DNA of 64,000 bases from Prochlorococcus sp. AG-409-J16. GTDB taxonomy: Bacteria; Cyanobacteriota; Cyanobacteriia; PCC-6307; Cyanobiaceae. A program made the position numbers and the translations under genes. How positions within the stretch are numbered: the stretch's first letter is position 1; every line of letters starts with the position of its first letter. The notes beneath the pieces were generated by a model. The model was not told where the DNA came from and did no database searches. It saw only the letters and a list, made by a program, of their open reading frames with translations. The DNA lies in NCBI GenBank assembly GCA_003215655.1, contig QCKB01000003.1:124001-188000 (forward strand), in the 5' to 3' direction. Below are positions 55,862 to 64,000 of the stretch, piece after piece.

Positions 55862-58788
55862 CCAGAACATTTATTCCTTTCTAAGACATCAATACAACGA
55901 CTACATAAACCTGGATAAATAGAGTTCTTGTCAATTTCAATTTGATAATGCCAACAACGATCGCATTTAGTTCCACGAGCCCTGGCGACCTCAATTGTTG
56001 CAAAATTATTCTCATTACTAGTCAATAGTTCAGCCCATGGCTCCCCTCCTATTTGTAAATATGAGACCAAAAGCCAATCTCTCAAAATATCAACCTCAGA
56101 ATCACAATTCTTCTCAAGCCAATCTATTGAGTCTCGAAGCTTTTTGTCATGAATATCAAGTCTAATAGAGGCTTCAAGAGAAGCACCTAGCTGCTTTTTG
56201 GCTCGGCAGTCTTCCAATACCTTATTAACAGCACTCCTAAGCTCCCTTAGATCATTCATTGGAGAAAGAATTGAATTCTGTCGCCATGAATCTGGAATCT
56301 TCGGCCAACCATTTTGAAACACAGATTCTTTAGAAGTTTGATAAGGTATATTTTGCCAAATATCTTCTGCCATATGAGATAGTACAGGAGAAATTACACC
56401 TGCCAAACGTTCAATTATAAAAGACATTACTGTTTGACAACTGCGCCTTCGATGATCATTAGGAGAACTAACATATAATCTATCCTTGGCTATATCTAGA
56501 TAAAAATTTGACAAGTCAACAACACAATAACTTTGCAAGATTTGGAAAAATCGGAAAAATTCATATTTGTCAAAAGCATCAGTAATTTGATCAATAACCT
56601 CTGCCGTTCTCTGCAACATCCATTTATCCAATAGAGGCAACTCCTCTACGGGAATAGAGTCGGAGAGTGGGGTGAAATCATGCAAATTGCCTAATAAGTA
56701 ACGAGCAGTATTTCTTACCTTCCTGTATACATCTGATAACTGTCCAAGAATACTTTTCCCAATAGGTACGTCGACTGAGTAATCGACAGAGCTAACCCAT
56801 AACCTGAGAACATCTGCTCCATAAGGAGGGTCCTTCTTATGATTTGAGCCGCCATTAATTATTACAGAAGGATCTACAATATTTCCTAGAGATTTGCTCA
56901 TCTTTCGCCCCTTCTCATCTAAAGCAAAGCCATGAGTTAGGACCTGCCTATAAGGAGCACCCCCAGTTACAGCAACAGAAGTGAGCAACGAAGACTGAAA
57001 CCATCCTCGATGCTGGTCAGAACCTTCCAAATAAAGATCAGCAGGAGAATTCAAAGTGTCTATCTGACTAGTAACTGAAGCCCAACTTGATCCAGAGTCA
57101 AACCAGACATCCATAGTGTCTGTACCTTTCCTCCATCTTTTGGCCTCGCTTGAATATGAGGGTGGTAAGAGCTCAGATTCATCGCGTTCCCACCAAACAT
57201 CTGCTCCATACTTAGATATTAATTCCTCAATATGTTTAAGCGTTTCTGAATTCAGAAGGACCTCTTTCCCATCCACTTCATAAAAAACAGGAATTGGGAC
57301 ACCCCAGGTTCTCTGCCTTGAGATACACCAGTCTCCTCTCTCTCTAACCATAGCTTCAATTCGATTACGGCCTGAGGATGGGAGCCAGTCAACATTTGCA
57401 ATCGAAGCAAGTACATCCTCACGGAAACCCTCTACAGAAGCAAACCACTGCTCAGTACAGCGAAAGATGGTTGGTTTTTTAGTTCGCCAATCATATGGAT
57501 AACGATGTTCATAAGGTTGGTGCCTCAGTAAAGCCCCAACATTGTCCAAAGCCTGAATAATTACTTGATTAGCATCCTTTAATACATTTAATCCTTGAAA
57601 AGGGCCCGCTTCAGCAGTAAGGTATCCAGACTCATCAACTGGACAAATAATTGGCAAATTATATTTTCGTGAAGTATTAAAGTCATCAATTCCATGACCT
57701 GGAGCAGTATGAACTAGACCAGTCCCAGAATCAGTAGTTATATATTCACCACCTATAACAATAGGACTTACTCTTTCTAATAGAGGATGTTTATATAGCA
57801 AGCCTGAAAGAATTTTGCCACTAACTATTGCTCTTTCTTTTAACTTAAGTCCGGTATTCTCACTAACCAAATTCACCATTTCGGACGCTAGTATAAATAT
57901 TTGACCTTTAACATCTTCAAAAAAGGAATAGTTTAGGTTTTCGTTAACAGAAACAGCAACATTTGCAGGAATAGTCCATGGTGTAGTCGTCCAAATAGCG
58001 ACCTGCAAAACTTTACTTAAAGCTTCTCTATCTTGAGGGAGATTTAAACCCTGATTGCTCAAAGTTTCTCTTAAAAGGTCAGGAAGATCTAATGCTGCGA
58101 ATCCACAATAAATACTTGGGCTGGTATGACCATCAGGATATTCCAGCTCTGCCTCCGCTAAAGCAGTTTTGGAGCTAGGACTCCAATGCACTGGCTTTAA
58201 CCCTCTATAGATATATCCCTTAAGTGCCATAGCTCCAAATACCCCAATCTGAGCAGCTTCATATTCCTTTTGAAGCGTGAGATAAGGCTTATCCCAATCA
58301 GCCCAAATACCCCAACGTCGAAAACCAGCTTTTTGATTCTCAACTTGCTTTAGAGCGTAAGCACTTGCCTTCTTCCTCAACTTCAAGGGTGAAAGAGCCT
58401 TTCGATCTTCTTGATCAAGAGTCTGCAAGACCTTTAATTCAATTGGCAACCCATGACAGTCCCAGCCAGGAACAAAGTGAACTCTTCTCCCTAAAAGAAT
58501 TTGATATTTATTGATGATGTCCTTCAGAACCTTATTTAATGCATGGCCCATATGAAGGGAGCCATTCGCATATGGAGGACCATCGTGCAATGTAAAGTCT
58601 GGTCCCTTATTTGCTAGACCTAAATCAAAATCAATACCTCTTTCAGTCCAGAATTTCTGCAGCTCTGGCTCACGCTTAAGCGCATTAGCCCTCATCCCAA
58701 AGTCAGTGCTCAGGAGGTTAAGGGTCTCTTTATAAGACGGGCGTTCATCGCCTTCCAATCGCTTCTCCCGAGTAAACGGCTTAGACAA
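55858..58788 (-). CDS. ileS: Isoleucyl-tRNA synthetase
   Basis: 976 residues, class I synthetase: HMGH at 79-82 ([19 protein letters not shown]), editing-domain [14 protein letters not shown] and [16 protein letters not shown] in [13 protein letters not shown], and a C-terminal zinc-finger region CDRCWHYQ with CSRC. It charges tRNA-Ile and edits misformed Val-tRNA. Full family length. The tRNA-Leu gene lies divergently just upstream. Confidence 0.98.
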   Translation of the reverse strand: MSKPFTREKRLEGDERPSYKETLNLLSTDFGMRANALKREPELQKFWTERGIDFDLGLANKGPDFTLHDGPPYANGSLHMGHALNKVLKDIINKYQILLGRRVHFVPGWDCHGLPIELKVLQTLDQEDRKALSPLKLRKKASAYALKQVENQKAGFRRWGIWADWDKPYLTLQKEYEAAQIGVFGAMALKGYIYRGLKPVHWSPSSKTALAEAELEYPDGHTSPSIYCGFAALDLPDLLRETLSNQGLNLPQDREALSKVLQVAIWTTTPWTIPANVAVSVNENLNYSFFEDVKGQIFILASEMVNLVSENTGLKLKERAIVSGKILSGLLYKHPLLERVSPIVIGGEYITTDSGTGLVHTAPGHGIDDFNTSRKYNLPIICPVDESGYLTAEAGPFQGLNVLKDANQVIIQALDNVGALLRHQPYEHRYPYDWRTKKPTIFRCTEQWFASVEGFREDVLASIANVDWLPSSGRNRIEAMVRERGDWCISRQRTWGVPIPVFYEVDGKEVLLNSETLKHIEELISKYGADVWWERDESELLPPSYSSEAKRWRKGTDTMDVWFDSGSSWASVTSQIDTLNSPADLYLEGSDQHRGWFQSSLLTSVAVTGGAPYRQVLTHGFALDEKGRKMSKSLGNIVDPSVIINGGSNHKKDPPYGADVLRLWVSSVDYSVDVPIGKSILGQLSDVYRKVRNTARYLLGNLHDFTPLSDSIPVEELPLLDKWMLQRTAEVIDQITDAFDKYEFFRFFQILQSYCVVDLSNFYLDIAKDRLYVSSPNDHRRRSCQTVMSFIIERLAGVISPVLSHMAEDIWQNIPYQTSKESVFQNGWPKIPDSWRQNSILSPMNDLRELRSAVNKVLEDCRAKKQLGASLEASIRLDIHDKKLRDSIDWLEKNCDSEVDILRDWLLVSYLQIGGEPWAELLTSNENNFATIEVARARGTKCDRCWHYQIEIDKNSIYPGLCSRCIDVLERNKCSG

Positions 58789-58872
58789 CAGAAAGATTAT
58801 GAGTCCTTGAGTGCAAATTTGGTCTCTAAAAACATTTCAAAATTAGGAACCTTTGACTAGAGTTCAGCTTTA

Positions 58873-58954
58873 GCCCACCTGGCGGAATTGGTAGACGCGC
58901 TGGTTTTAGGTACCAGTGACTTCGGTCGTGGGAGTTCAAGTCTCCCGGTGGGCA
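58873..58954 (+). tRNA. tRNA-Leu(UAG)
   Basis: 82-nt class II cloverleaf: acceptor GCCCACC/GGTGGGC, D arm with GGCGGAATTGGTAGAC, anticodon stem CTGGT/ACCAG around TTTAGGT (anticodon TAG), a long variable arm GACTTCGGTC, T arm GGGAG-TTCAAGT-CTCCC, discriminator A. CCA not encoded. Confidence 0.96.
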
Positions 58955-59090
58955 CTCAAAAAAACTCCAGATACAGTGAACTTAATGTCTTTGGCTTATG
59001 ACATAGAACTTCGATCCAGCAAGAGCGACGTTTCCCTAACCTGGCCTTATCTTCACCCTCAACTCGCCCTAATAGCAACGCTGCAGATAA

Positions 59091-60129
59091 ATGAACCAGG
59101 CGCTTAGCACAAATGATTCCATTGAGTTAACCAACCAATTGCCTTCATTTAGCCATTGGCAAAAAGTTATTCAAGACTACCTAGCCCCCCCCCAATGTAT
59201 GGAATCCAACGGTGGGGCTATTTATTGGAGGATATTTGTTAGCAGCTCTTGCCATTTGGCAGTGGTATCAAGGAACTTGGCCCCTGCCGGTATTAGTTGG
59301 GCTTGCTTTTCTCTCTCTGCATATGGAAGGCACTGTTATTCATGATGCTTGCCATAAAGCGGCACACCCAAATCGTTGGGTGAATCAATTTATGGGCCAT
59401 GGGGCAGCAATATTGCTCGGCTTTAGTTTTCCAGTATTCACAAGAGTGCATCTTCAGCATCACTCTCATGTAAATGATCCCAAAAACGACCCTGATCACA
59501 TAGTTAGTACCTTTGGGCCAGTTTGGTTAATCGCACCAAGATTCTTTTATCACGAATACTTTTTCTTTGAAAGACGCCTTTGGAGAAATTATGAATTAAT
59601 GCAATGGGGAATAGAGCGAGGATTATTTATTTCAATAGTTATTGCTGGTATTAAATATAATTTTATGAATGTTATTTACAATCTTTGGTTTGGTCCAGCC
59701 CTAATGGTAGGAGTAACACTAGGTATATTTTTTGATTACCTTCCACATCGACCCTTTATATCAAGAAACAAATGGAAAAATGCAAGAGTTTATCCAAGCA
59801 GAGTAATGAATTGGTTAATCATGGGTCAGAACTACCATTTAGTTCATCATCTTTGGCCATCAATTCCTTGGTTTGAATACAAACCTGCTTATGAAGCCAC
59901 TAAACCTCTATTAGATGCAAAAGGATCACCACAAAGAATGGGTATATTTGAAACCCGTTCAGATATTCTTAATTTCCTTTATGACATTCTTGTTGGGATA
60001 AGAAGTCATAAAAAACGTCGTAGCAAAATGCGTCCGATAGCAAAATTGTTACCTAGTCCAAAATGGAGAAAACGTTGGATTGGGCTATTGCATCGAACAG
60101 CCGTAACACCTATTTCAAATAATCAATAA
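59091..60129 (+). CDS. crtR: Beta-carotene hydroxylase CrtR, apparently frameshifted at a C9 run
   Basis: Fatty-acid-hydroxylase fold with His boxes HDACHKAAH, HLQHHSHVNDP and MGQNYHLVHHLWP and several membrane segments; makes zeaxanthin by 3-hydroxylation of beta-carotene rings. ATG 59091 opens MNQALSTNDSIELTNQLPS to DYLAPP, then the run of nine C (59185-59193) puts the ribosome in the wrong frame, which stops at 59345. The catalytic part lies in the +1 frame (open from GTG 59212). With eight C the frames join as DYLAPP-NVWNPTVGLF, as in other CrtR proteins. Cause: a sequencing error, slippage or a true mutation. Without the repair only a shortened GTG start could be used. Confidence 0.9.
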
Positions 60130-60133
60130 TTAT

Positions 60134-60430
60134 TTAGTCCGAAAGAATTTTTGGAACTCTAAAAAAGTCTTCTTGTCTCTCAGGTGCAAGGGAGAGTAAT
60201 TCTTCACGAACGGGAGATGATAAGACTTGATCCTCTCGACTAACATTAGTGACTTCTACTGCCCTAGTAGTTGGTGGTACTCCAGTAGTATCAATCTCTT
60301 CGAGCTGGGCAACATAAGTAATGATTTTCTCTAACTGAGCGGAGTAAGTCGAAATCTGTTCTTCAGGTAGATCAAGGCGAGCAAGGTTAGCCACCTTCTG
60401 AACATCTTCAGCTGTAATTTTTTCAGTCAT
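60134..60430 (-). CDS. gatC: Aspartyl/glutamyl-tRNA amidotransferase subunit C
   Basis: 98 residues. [39 protein letters not shown] and [11 protein letters not shown] are GatC motifs. It is the small stabilising subunit of the GatCAB amidotransferase, which makes Gln-tRNA-Gln (and Asn-tRNA) by transamidation. Its start overlaps the stop of the creatininase-family gene by 4 bp (ATGA). Confidence 0.95.
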   Translation of the reverse strand: MTEKITAEDVQKVANLARLDLPEEQISTYSAQLEKIITYVAQLEEIDTTGVPPTTRAVEVTNVSREDQVLSSPVREELLSLAPERQEDFFRVPKILSD

Positions 60431-61215
60431 TTTGAAGACACAAATTTACCCAGATCATCACTTAAAGCCAAGGCAGCCTTTTCAAGAAGAGTTGCACCAT
60501 GTTCTGGCTTAGCAAGGAATGGATCCGACCCCATCCTCCCATCAGGGTAGCGCTTCCGAAAATCATTAGCCCCATAGATAGGTCCAGCAGGTGCTGCTTC
60601 TGGAAGTGGATACTGCTTAGCAACCAAAGTCGGTTCCAAGAAAAGAGTTAAGGCTATTTCGCTAGGTGTCGCATGTTGCCCCTCTTTATCGCCATAAAGC
60701 TCTTTAGCCGCATTAAAAACCGAGCCTGCCATAAACCAATTTGCCAATTTGCATTGAAATTTCTCCGCAACTGGCAAATCTCTACTACTAATCGTTTTAT
60801 ACACCTGAGCGAATGCTGCTTTAGCAGTAGCAATATTTCCTCCATGTCCATTAATCACGAAGATCCTTTCAAAGCCATGACTAGCTAGAGATAAGAAAAT
60901 GTCATGAAGAACAGCAAGCAGAGTAGATGGCTGCAAGCTCATAGTTCCAGCAAAACCAAGATGATGCTCAGCCATTCCAAAAGATTGTGATGGCGTAACC
61001 AAAACTCCTGTTCGCCTTCCCACTTCAAGCGCAACAGCTTCAGCAGTTAGCGCATCTGTACCTATTGCACCTGTAGGTCCATGTTGCTCAGTGGACCCAA
61101 TAGGAAGTATCACTGCCTTGGAAGTCTTTAAATAAACCTCAACTTCAGGCCAAGTAAAAAGTGCTAATCGAATCGAGTCAACACTTTTAACTGGTCCAGG
61201 CAAAAGAGAAGGCAT
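60427..61215 (-). CDS. Creatininase-family amidohydrolase
   Basis: About 262 residues. [22 protein letters not shown] (metal ligands E, H, D), [14 protein letters not shown] and [15 protein letters not shown] mark the creatininase/MftE superfamily of metal-dependent amidohydrolases. The substrate is unknown; the family is widespread in marine cyanobacteria. The frame opens with TTG 61230; ATG 61215 ([12 protein letters not shown]) is preferred. Coupled to gatC by overlap. Confidence 0.87.
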   Translation of the reverse strand: MPSLLPGPVKSVDSIRLALFTWPEVEVYLKTSKAVILPIGSTEQHGPTGAIGTDALTAEAVALEVGRRTGVLVTPSQSFGMAEHHLGFAGTMSLQPSTLLAVLHDIFLSLASHGFERIFVINGHGGNIATAKAAFAQVYKTISSRDLPVAEKFQCKLANWFMAGSVFNAAKELYGDKEGQHATPSEIALTLFLEPTLVAKQYPLPEAAPAGPIYGANDFRKRYPDGRMGSDPFLAKPEHGATLLEKAALALSDDLGKFVSSK

Positions 61216-61346
61216 GAAAATATTACTCAAAGAGGATATTTAATTTTAATTCTATTAGAAATACGAGAAGAATTGATCTACAGAAATAAAAGCCAAACAT
61301 TATTTAAATCTCAATATATTTTTCTTAGTTTTTTGAATATATAAAG

Positions 61347-63203
61347 CTACTTAAATGTTATAGCACTAAGTTCATCACATACTCTTACGAAAACCTCACT
61401 CCAGTTACCACTTTTTGTTTGCCTAAATAGTTTAACTGAAGGGTACCAAAATGTTTTTTCACCATCAATGCCCCATCTCCAATCAGGTACTTTTTGAACA
61501 ATAAGCCATGTTTTACAACCCATGCCTCCCGCCAAATGAGCAATCACAGTATCAGAGGTAATGATCAAATCACAATTCGCAATTATTGATGCAGTCGAAA
61601 TGAAATCTTTAGAGGTATCAATTAAATCTTGACACTTTACAAACTTTTCCTTAAAAGTGCATGACTGGTATTGATCTAATCCATGCTCTTTTTGCAATGA
61701 CAAAAGGCTCCCATCAAAGCATCCTGCTATAGATTCAAATTCATTCAAAGGGATTGATCTGCCCTTTAGACCATATTTTTCAGCAAGTGGGTTACCTTGC
61801 CAATTAATACCTATTATAGGCTTTTTCTCAGAAGAAAGAATTTCTTTCCATTTACTAATACTATCTTCTGGTGGAGAAATATATTTATAATCTATCAACG
61901 GATTCGATTGAGTTACACCTAAATAATTCGGTAGCGAAAGAAGAGGAAGCCATGATTTATTATTAACTTTCTCTAAATCATTATAAGAGTATATCTTTCG
62001 AAATTTGTATGAAGACATCATTAGCTCATGTAATCTATCATCAGCAGAAATCTCTACATCAAATCCCTTCTCAAGTAAATATATTGCATAGCGCATAAAC
62101 TGAAGCGTGTCTCCTAATCCCTGTTCACCGACTAAAAGTAGCTTTTGTGATTTCTTTAAAGGTGGGCATGCCCTTTGACTAGTTGCAAGACAGGAAAAGA
62201 ATTCCTTGGCCGCCTTAGTATTTAGCCTCCAATCATAATTAATCCATCCAGACTTATAGTCTCCTGATAGCAATAATGAAAAAGAGAGGTTTAAATTTGC
62301 TTCTAGATAATCCTTTCGAATAGATATGGCTCTTTGATAATAAGATATTGAGAGCCTTAAGTCTCCTATTGCCTGACAAGAATTACCTAAATTAGTTAGA
62401 GCCTCAATATTTAAAGGGTCTAAAGAGATTGCCTTCTTATACAGCTTTATAGCAGAATCTAAGTTTCCAGATTCTTTTATAGCATTTCCAAGGTTGGAAA
62501 ATGCTGGCGAATAAGTCGAATCAATATTTATTGCCTTCAAATAACAATCAATAGCGTTTTTAATATCGCCTTTAAATTTCAATAATATGCCAAGATTAGT
62601 TAATGCTTCTGGGTAGCTTGGCTTCAAATAGATAGCTCTATTATATGCAAAAATTGCAGACTCATATTGTCTATTTTCCTTTAAAGCATTGCCAAGATTA
62701 GAATAAGCCTCGGCAAAACGTGGATTATATAAAGTAGCTTTTTTATATGAGGCTATAGATGCTTCTAAATGTCCTTTAACTTTAAATGCAATAGCCAAAT
62801 TATAGAAAGCATCAGAATTCATAGGTTCCAAAATAATAGCTTTTTTATAATAAGAAATAGATTTTTTCAAATCGCCAATATTTTTAAAAGCAATTCCAAG
62901 ATTAAGCCATGCTAGATAATATTCAGAATTCAAATCAACTACTTTAAAAAGAAGCGTTATTGCTCGTTCAGCTTGACCTTTCATCAAAGAAATAGATGCC
63001 AATTGACAAATTAAATCATATCTCTCGGGATATTTACCTACTAACAGTAAATAAACCTTCTCCGCTTCATCTAATTTCTTTCCGTCAATAAATACTTGAG
63101 CCTGTTTTTCTAGACTTAGCATTTCAAAGTTATTTTTATCAAATGTAGGAATATCTTTGCCAAGTCTATTAGAAGCTCTTAATTCTTGTTCAGGCCTCTT
63201 CAC
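61347..63203 (-). CDS. TPR-repeat protein with C-terminal glycosyltransferase-like domain
   Basis: 618 residues. About nine tetratricopeptide repeats (residues 30-330), each like AFYNLAIAFKVKGHLEASIA and EALTNLGILLKFKGDIKNAI, then a GT-B-like region with VGEQGLGDTLQFMRYA, IGINWQGNP, GRSIPLNEFESI and ITSDTVIAHLAGGMGCKTWL, as in GT9-like heptosyltransferase relatives. It probably modifies a protein or envelope glycan; the TPRs would bind the target. The repeat at DNA level is degenerate. Coding DNA looks AT-richer than its neighbours. Confidence 0.8.
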   Translation of the reverse strand: MKRPEQELRASNRLGKDIPTFDKNNFEMLSLEKQAQVFIDGKKLDEAEKVYLLLVGKYPERYDLICQLASISLMKGQAERAITLLFKVVDLNSEYYLAWLNLGIAFKNIGDLKKSISYYKKAIILEPMNSDAFYNLAIAFKVKGHLEASIASYKKATLYNPRFAEAYSNLGNALKENRQYESAIFAYNRAIYLKPSYPEALTNLGILLKFKGDIKNAIDCYLKAINIDSTYSPAFSNLGNAIKESGNLDSAIKLYKKAISLDPLNIEALTNLGNSCQAIGDLRLSISYYQRAISIRKDYLEANLNLSFSLLLSGDYKSGWINYDWRLNTKAAKEFFSCLATSQRACPPLKKSQKLLLVGEQGLGDTLQFMRYAIYLLEKGFDVEISADDRLHELMMSSYKFRKIYSYNDLEKVNNKSWLPLLSLPNYLGVTQSNPLIDYKYISPPEDSISKWKEILSSEKKPIIGINWQGNPLAEKYGLKGRSIPLNEFESIAGCFDGSLLSLQKEHGLDQYQSCTFKEKFVKCQDLIDTSKDFISTASIIANCDLIITSDTVIAHLAGGMGCKTWLIVQKVPDWRWGIDGEKTFWYPSVKLFRQTKSGNWSEVFVRVCDELSAITFK

Positions 63204-63261
63204 TTTATAAGGGTTTATTTGCTGATTTATAATAAATTCATATTATCTTGCCAATTAACGA

Positions 63262-63894
63262 ATCTCTACAAGTCCAACAACAAGTTCACATCTACCAACA
63301 GCTTTCTTTTGCCGACCAGCAGAAGAAGTTGCACCTGATTTAATCGGATGTCTCCTTATTAAGCAAGAAAAGCCTGGAAAGCTGCTTTGGGGAGTAATTG
63401 TTGAAACAGAAGCTTATTCGCAAAGTGAGCCAGCATGCCATGGATATCGACGAAAGACAAAGAGCAACGCAACTCTTTTTGGAAGCCCTGGGTGTTTATA
63501 TGTCTATTTGACTTATGGAATTCACCACTGCGTAAATGTAGTGACTAAACATTCAGACTATGCAAATGGTGTCCTCTTAAGAGCATTAGCGCTCCCTAAT
63601 GAGCCTGAGCGTATTGCCGCAGGTCCTGCTTTATTAGCTAAACGTTTTGGCATAACTCGTGCACATGACAGTTTGCAAATCTCACGAGAGAATGGGCTAT
63701 GGCTGGCCAAACAGCCATCAATAAAAAACAACCTGAATATTGTGAACACAACAAGAGTCGGTATATCTCAAGCCAAAGATTTGCCTTGGCGGTGGTATAT
63801 GCAATACAGCCGGAGCGTCAGCAAAAGGGAAAAAGGTGATAAAACCCCAGAACTTGCAAACGCTTGGATTCCTTCTACGAATGATGGTCCATGA
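63262..63894 (+). CDS. 3-methyladenine DNA glycosylase (MPG/AAG type), no standard start codon
   Basis: The conserved core is [59 protein letters not shown] and [11 protein letters not shown], the alkyl-purine glycosylase family, which removes damaged bases. This frame runs open from a stop at 63256 to 63894, but has no ATG, GTG or TTG before 63508, which is inside the core. ATC 63262 is the first near-start; the alternative is a small frameshift, since TTG 63249 opens another frame ([12 protein letters not shown]). A TATTAT box at 63241 and TTGCTG 16 bp before it form a good promoter. Its stop overlaps pyrB (ATGA). Confidence 0.8.
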   Translation: MSTSPTTSSHLPTAFFCRPAEEVAPDLIGCLLIKQEKPGKLLWGVIVETEAYSQSEPACHGYRRKTKSNATLFGSPGCLYVYLTYGIHHCVNVVTKHSDYANGVLLRALALPNEPERIAAGPALLAKRFGITRAHDSLQISRENGLWLAKQPSIKNNLNIVNTTRVGISQAKDLPWRWYMQYSRSVSKREKGDKTPELANAWIPSTNDGP

Positions 63895-64000
63895 CCAATT
63901 GGAATCATCGCCATGTAATTGATCTAGCAACGTTCTGCTTAGAGGATTACATCTCTGTAATAGAGCTTACCCATCGATTCAAAACGCTTCCTCTTAAAGG
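63891..64000 (+). CDS. pyrB: Aspartate carbamoyltransferase, N-terminus only (cut by window edge)
   Basis: 36 codons from ATG 63891: [20 protein letters not shown], then [12 protein letters not shown]. This resembles the N-terminus of picocyanobacterial PyrB, which starts pyrimidine synthesis with carbamoyl phosphate and aspartate. It overlaps the mpg stop by 4 bp, so the two are likely translated together. No catalytic motif falls within the visible part; the call rests on N-terminal resemblance. Confidence 0.7.
   Translation, partial: MTNWNHRHVIDLATFCLEDYISVIELTHRFKTLPLK

Noticed and set aside
58916-59107. Open frame overlapping the tRNA-Leu gene
   Set aside because: It starts inside the tRNA and has no family features; the tRNA is clear.
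1-64000. Mobile elements, prophage, CRISPR arrays, toxin-antitoxin or defence genes
   Set aside because: No transposase, integrase, repeat-spacer pattern or defence motif was seen. All genes fit a cyanobacterial core genome.

Overview
The window is core chromosome of a marine picocyanobacterium, almost certainly Prochlorococcus, perhaps a low-light lineage (strain not determined). The gene content shows this: ycf48, rubredoxin, ndhC-ndhK-ndhJ, chlD, psbK, psbN, psbH, crtR, ntcA, amt1, several small cyanobacterium-specific DUF families, AT-rich intergenic DNA, tight gene packing and single-copy tRNA genes. I see no phage, transposon, CRISPR, plasmid or integrated island.

Layout. 1-5.6 kb: photosystem II/NDH-1 genes (ycf48, rub, ndhCKJ), a YvcK/CofD-like protein, and an ABC ATPase + MCE pair that is probably a lipid transporter. 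5.6-9.1 kb: chlD divergent from folK, then a NUDIX hydrolase. 9.2-14.2 kb: a DegT-type aminotransferase, a peroxiredoxin-like protein, fabI, hisB and a carotenoid oxygenase. 14.2-21.8 kb: rdgB-pgm, a RecB-like/RNase H-like protein, ygfZ-pyrE, tRNA-Met, a CNNM/CBS membrane protein and a Gfo/Idh oxidoreductase. 22-28.9 kb: psbK-tgt, cobS, a histidine kinase, DUF3155, an esterase, purH, doxX. 29-35.4 kb: ispH, amt1 with an NtcA-type promoter, sfsA, murJ and three small conserved proteins. 35.5-43 kb: tRNA-Arg, glyA, cinA, leuC-leuD and an LptD-like outer-membrane protein. 43-47.8 kb: psbN/psbH, tatA, pth, DUF3146, an RNase H-fold protein, DUF3084, ntcA with an NtcA-type promoter, rph. 47.9-55 kb: a CobA-like protein with a lost P-loop, dcd, thyX, txlA-like, slt, glmM, trmB. 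55-64 kb: DUF3177, ileS, tRNA-Leu, crtR (interrupted by a frameshift), gatC, creatininase family, a TPR-glycosyltransferase protein, mpg (no normal start codon) and the start of pyrB.

Functional links. Several groups belong together: NDH-1 subunits C/K/J; chlorophyll (chlD) and carotenoid (crtR, carotenoid oxygenase) metabolism; deoxynucleotide supply (dcd, thyX, rdgB); nitrogen control (ntcA and its likely target amt1); leucine synthesis (leuC, leuD); and outer-membrane/cell-wall building (lptD-like, MCE/ABC, murJ, glmM, slt).

The window is mostly ordinary. The points that deserve a second look are: a 9-C run that breaks crtR; a perfect 35-nt palindrome inside thyX; mpg without an ATG/GTG/TTG start upstream of its conserved core; two NtcA-type promoters with the same imperfect half-site and identical spacing; a RecB-like protein and a CobA-like protein that both appear to have lost catalytic motifs; and a possible 36-residue membrane protein near psbK. 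I found no convincing new multi-gene system.
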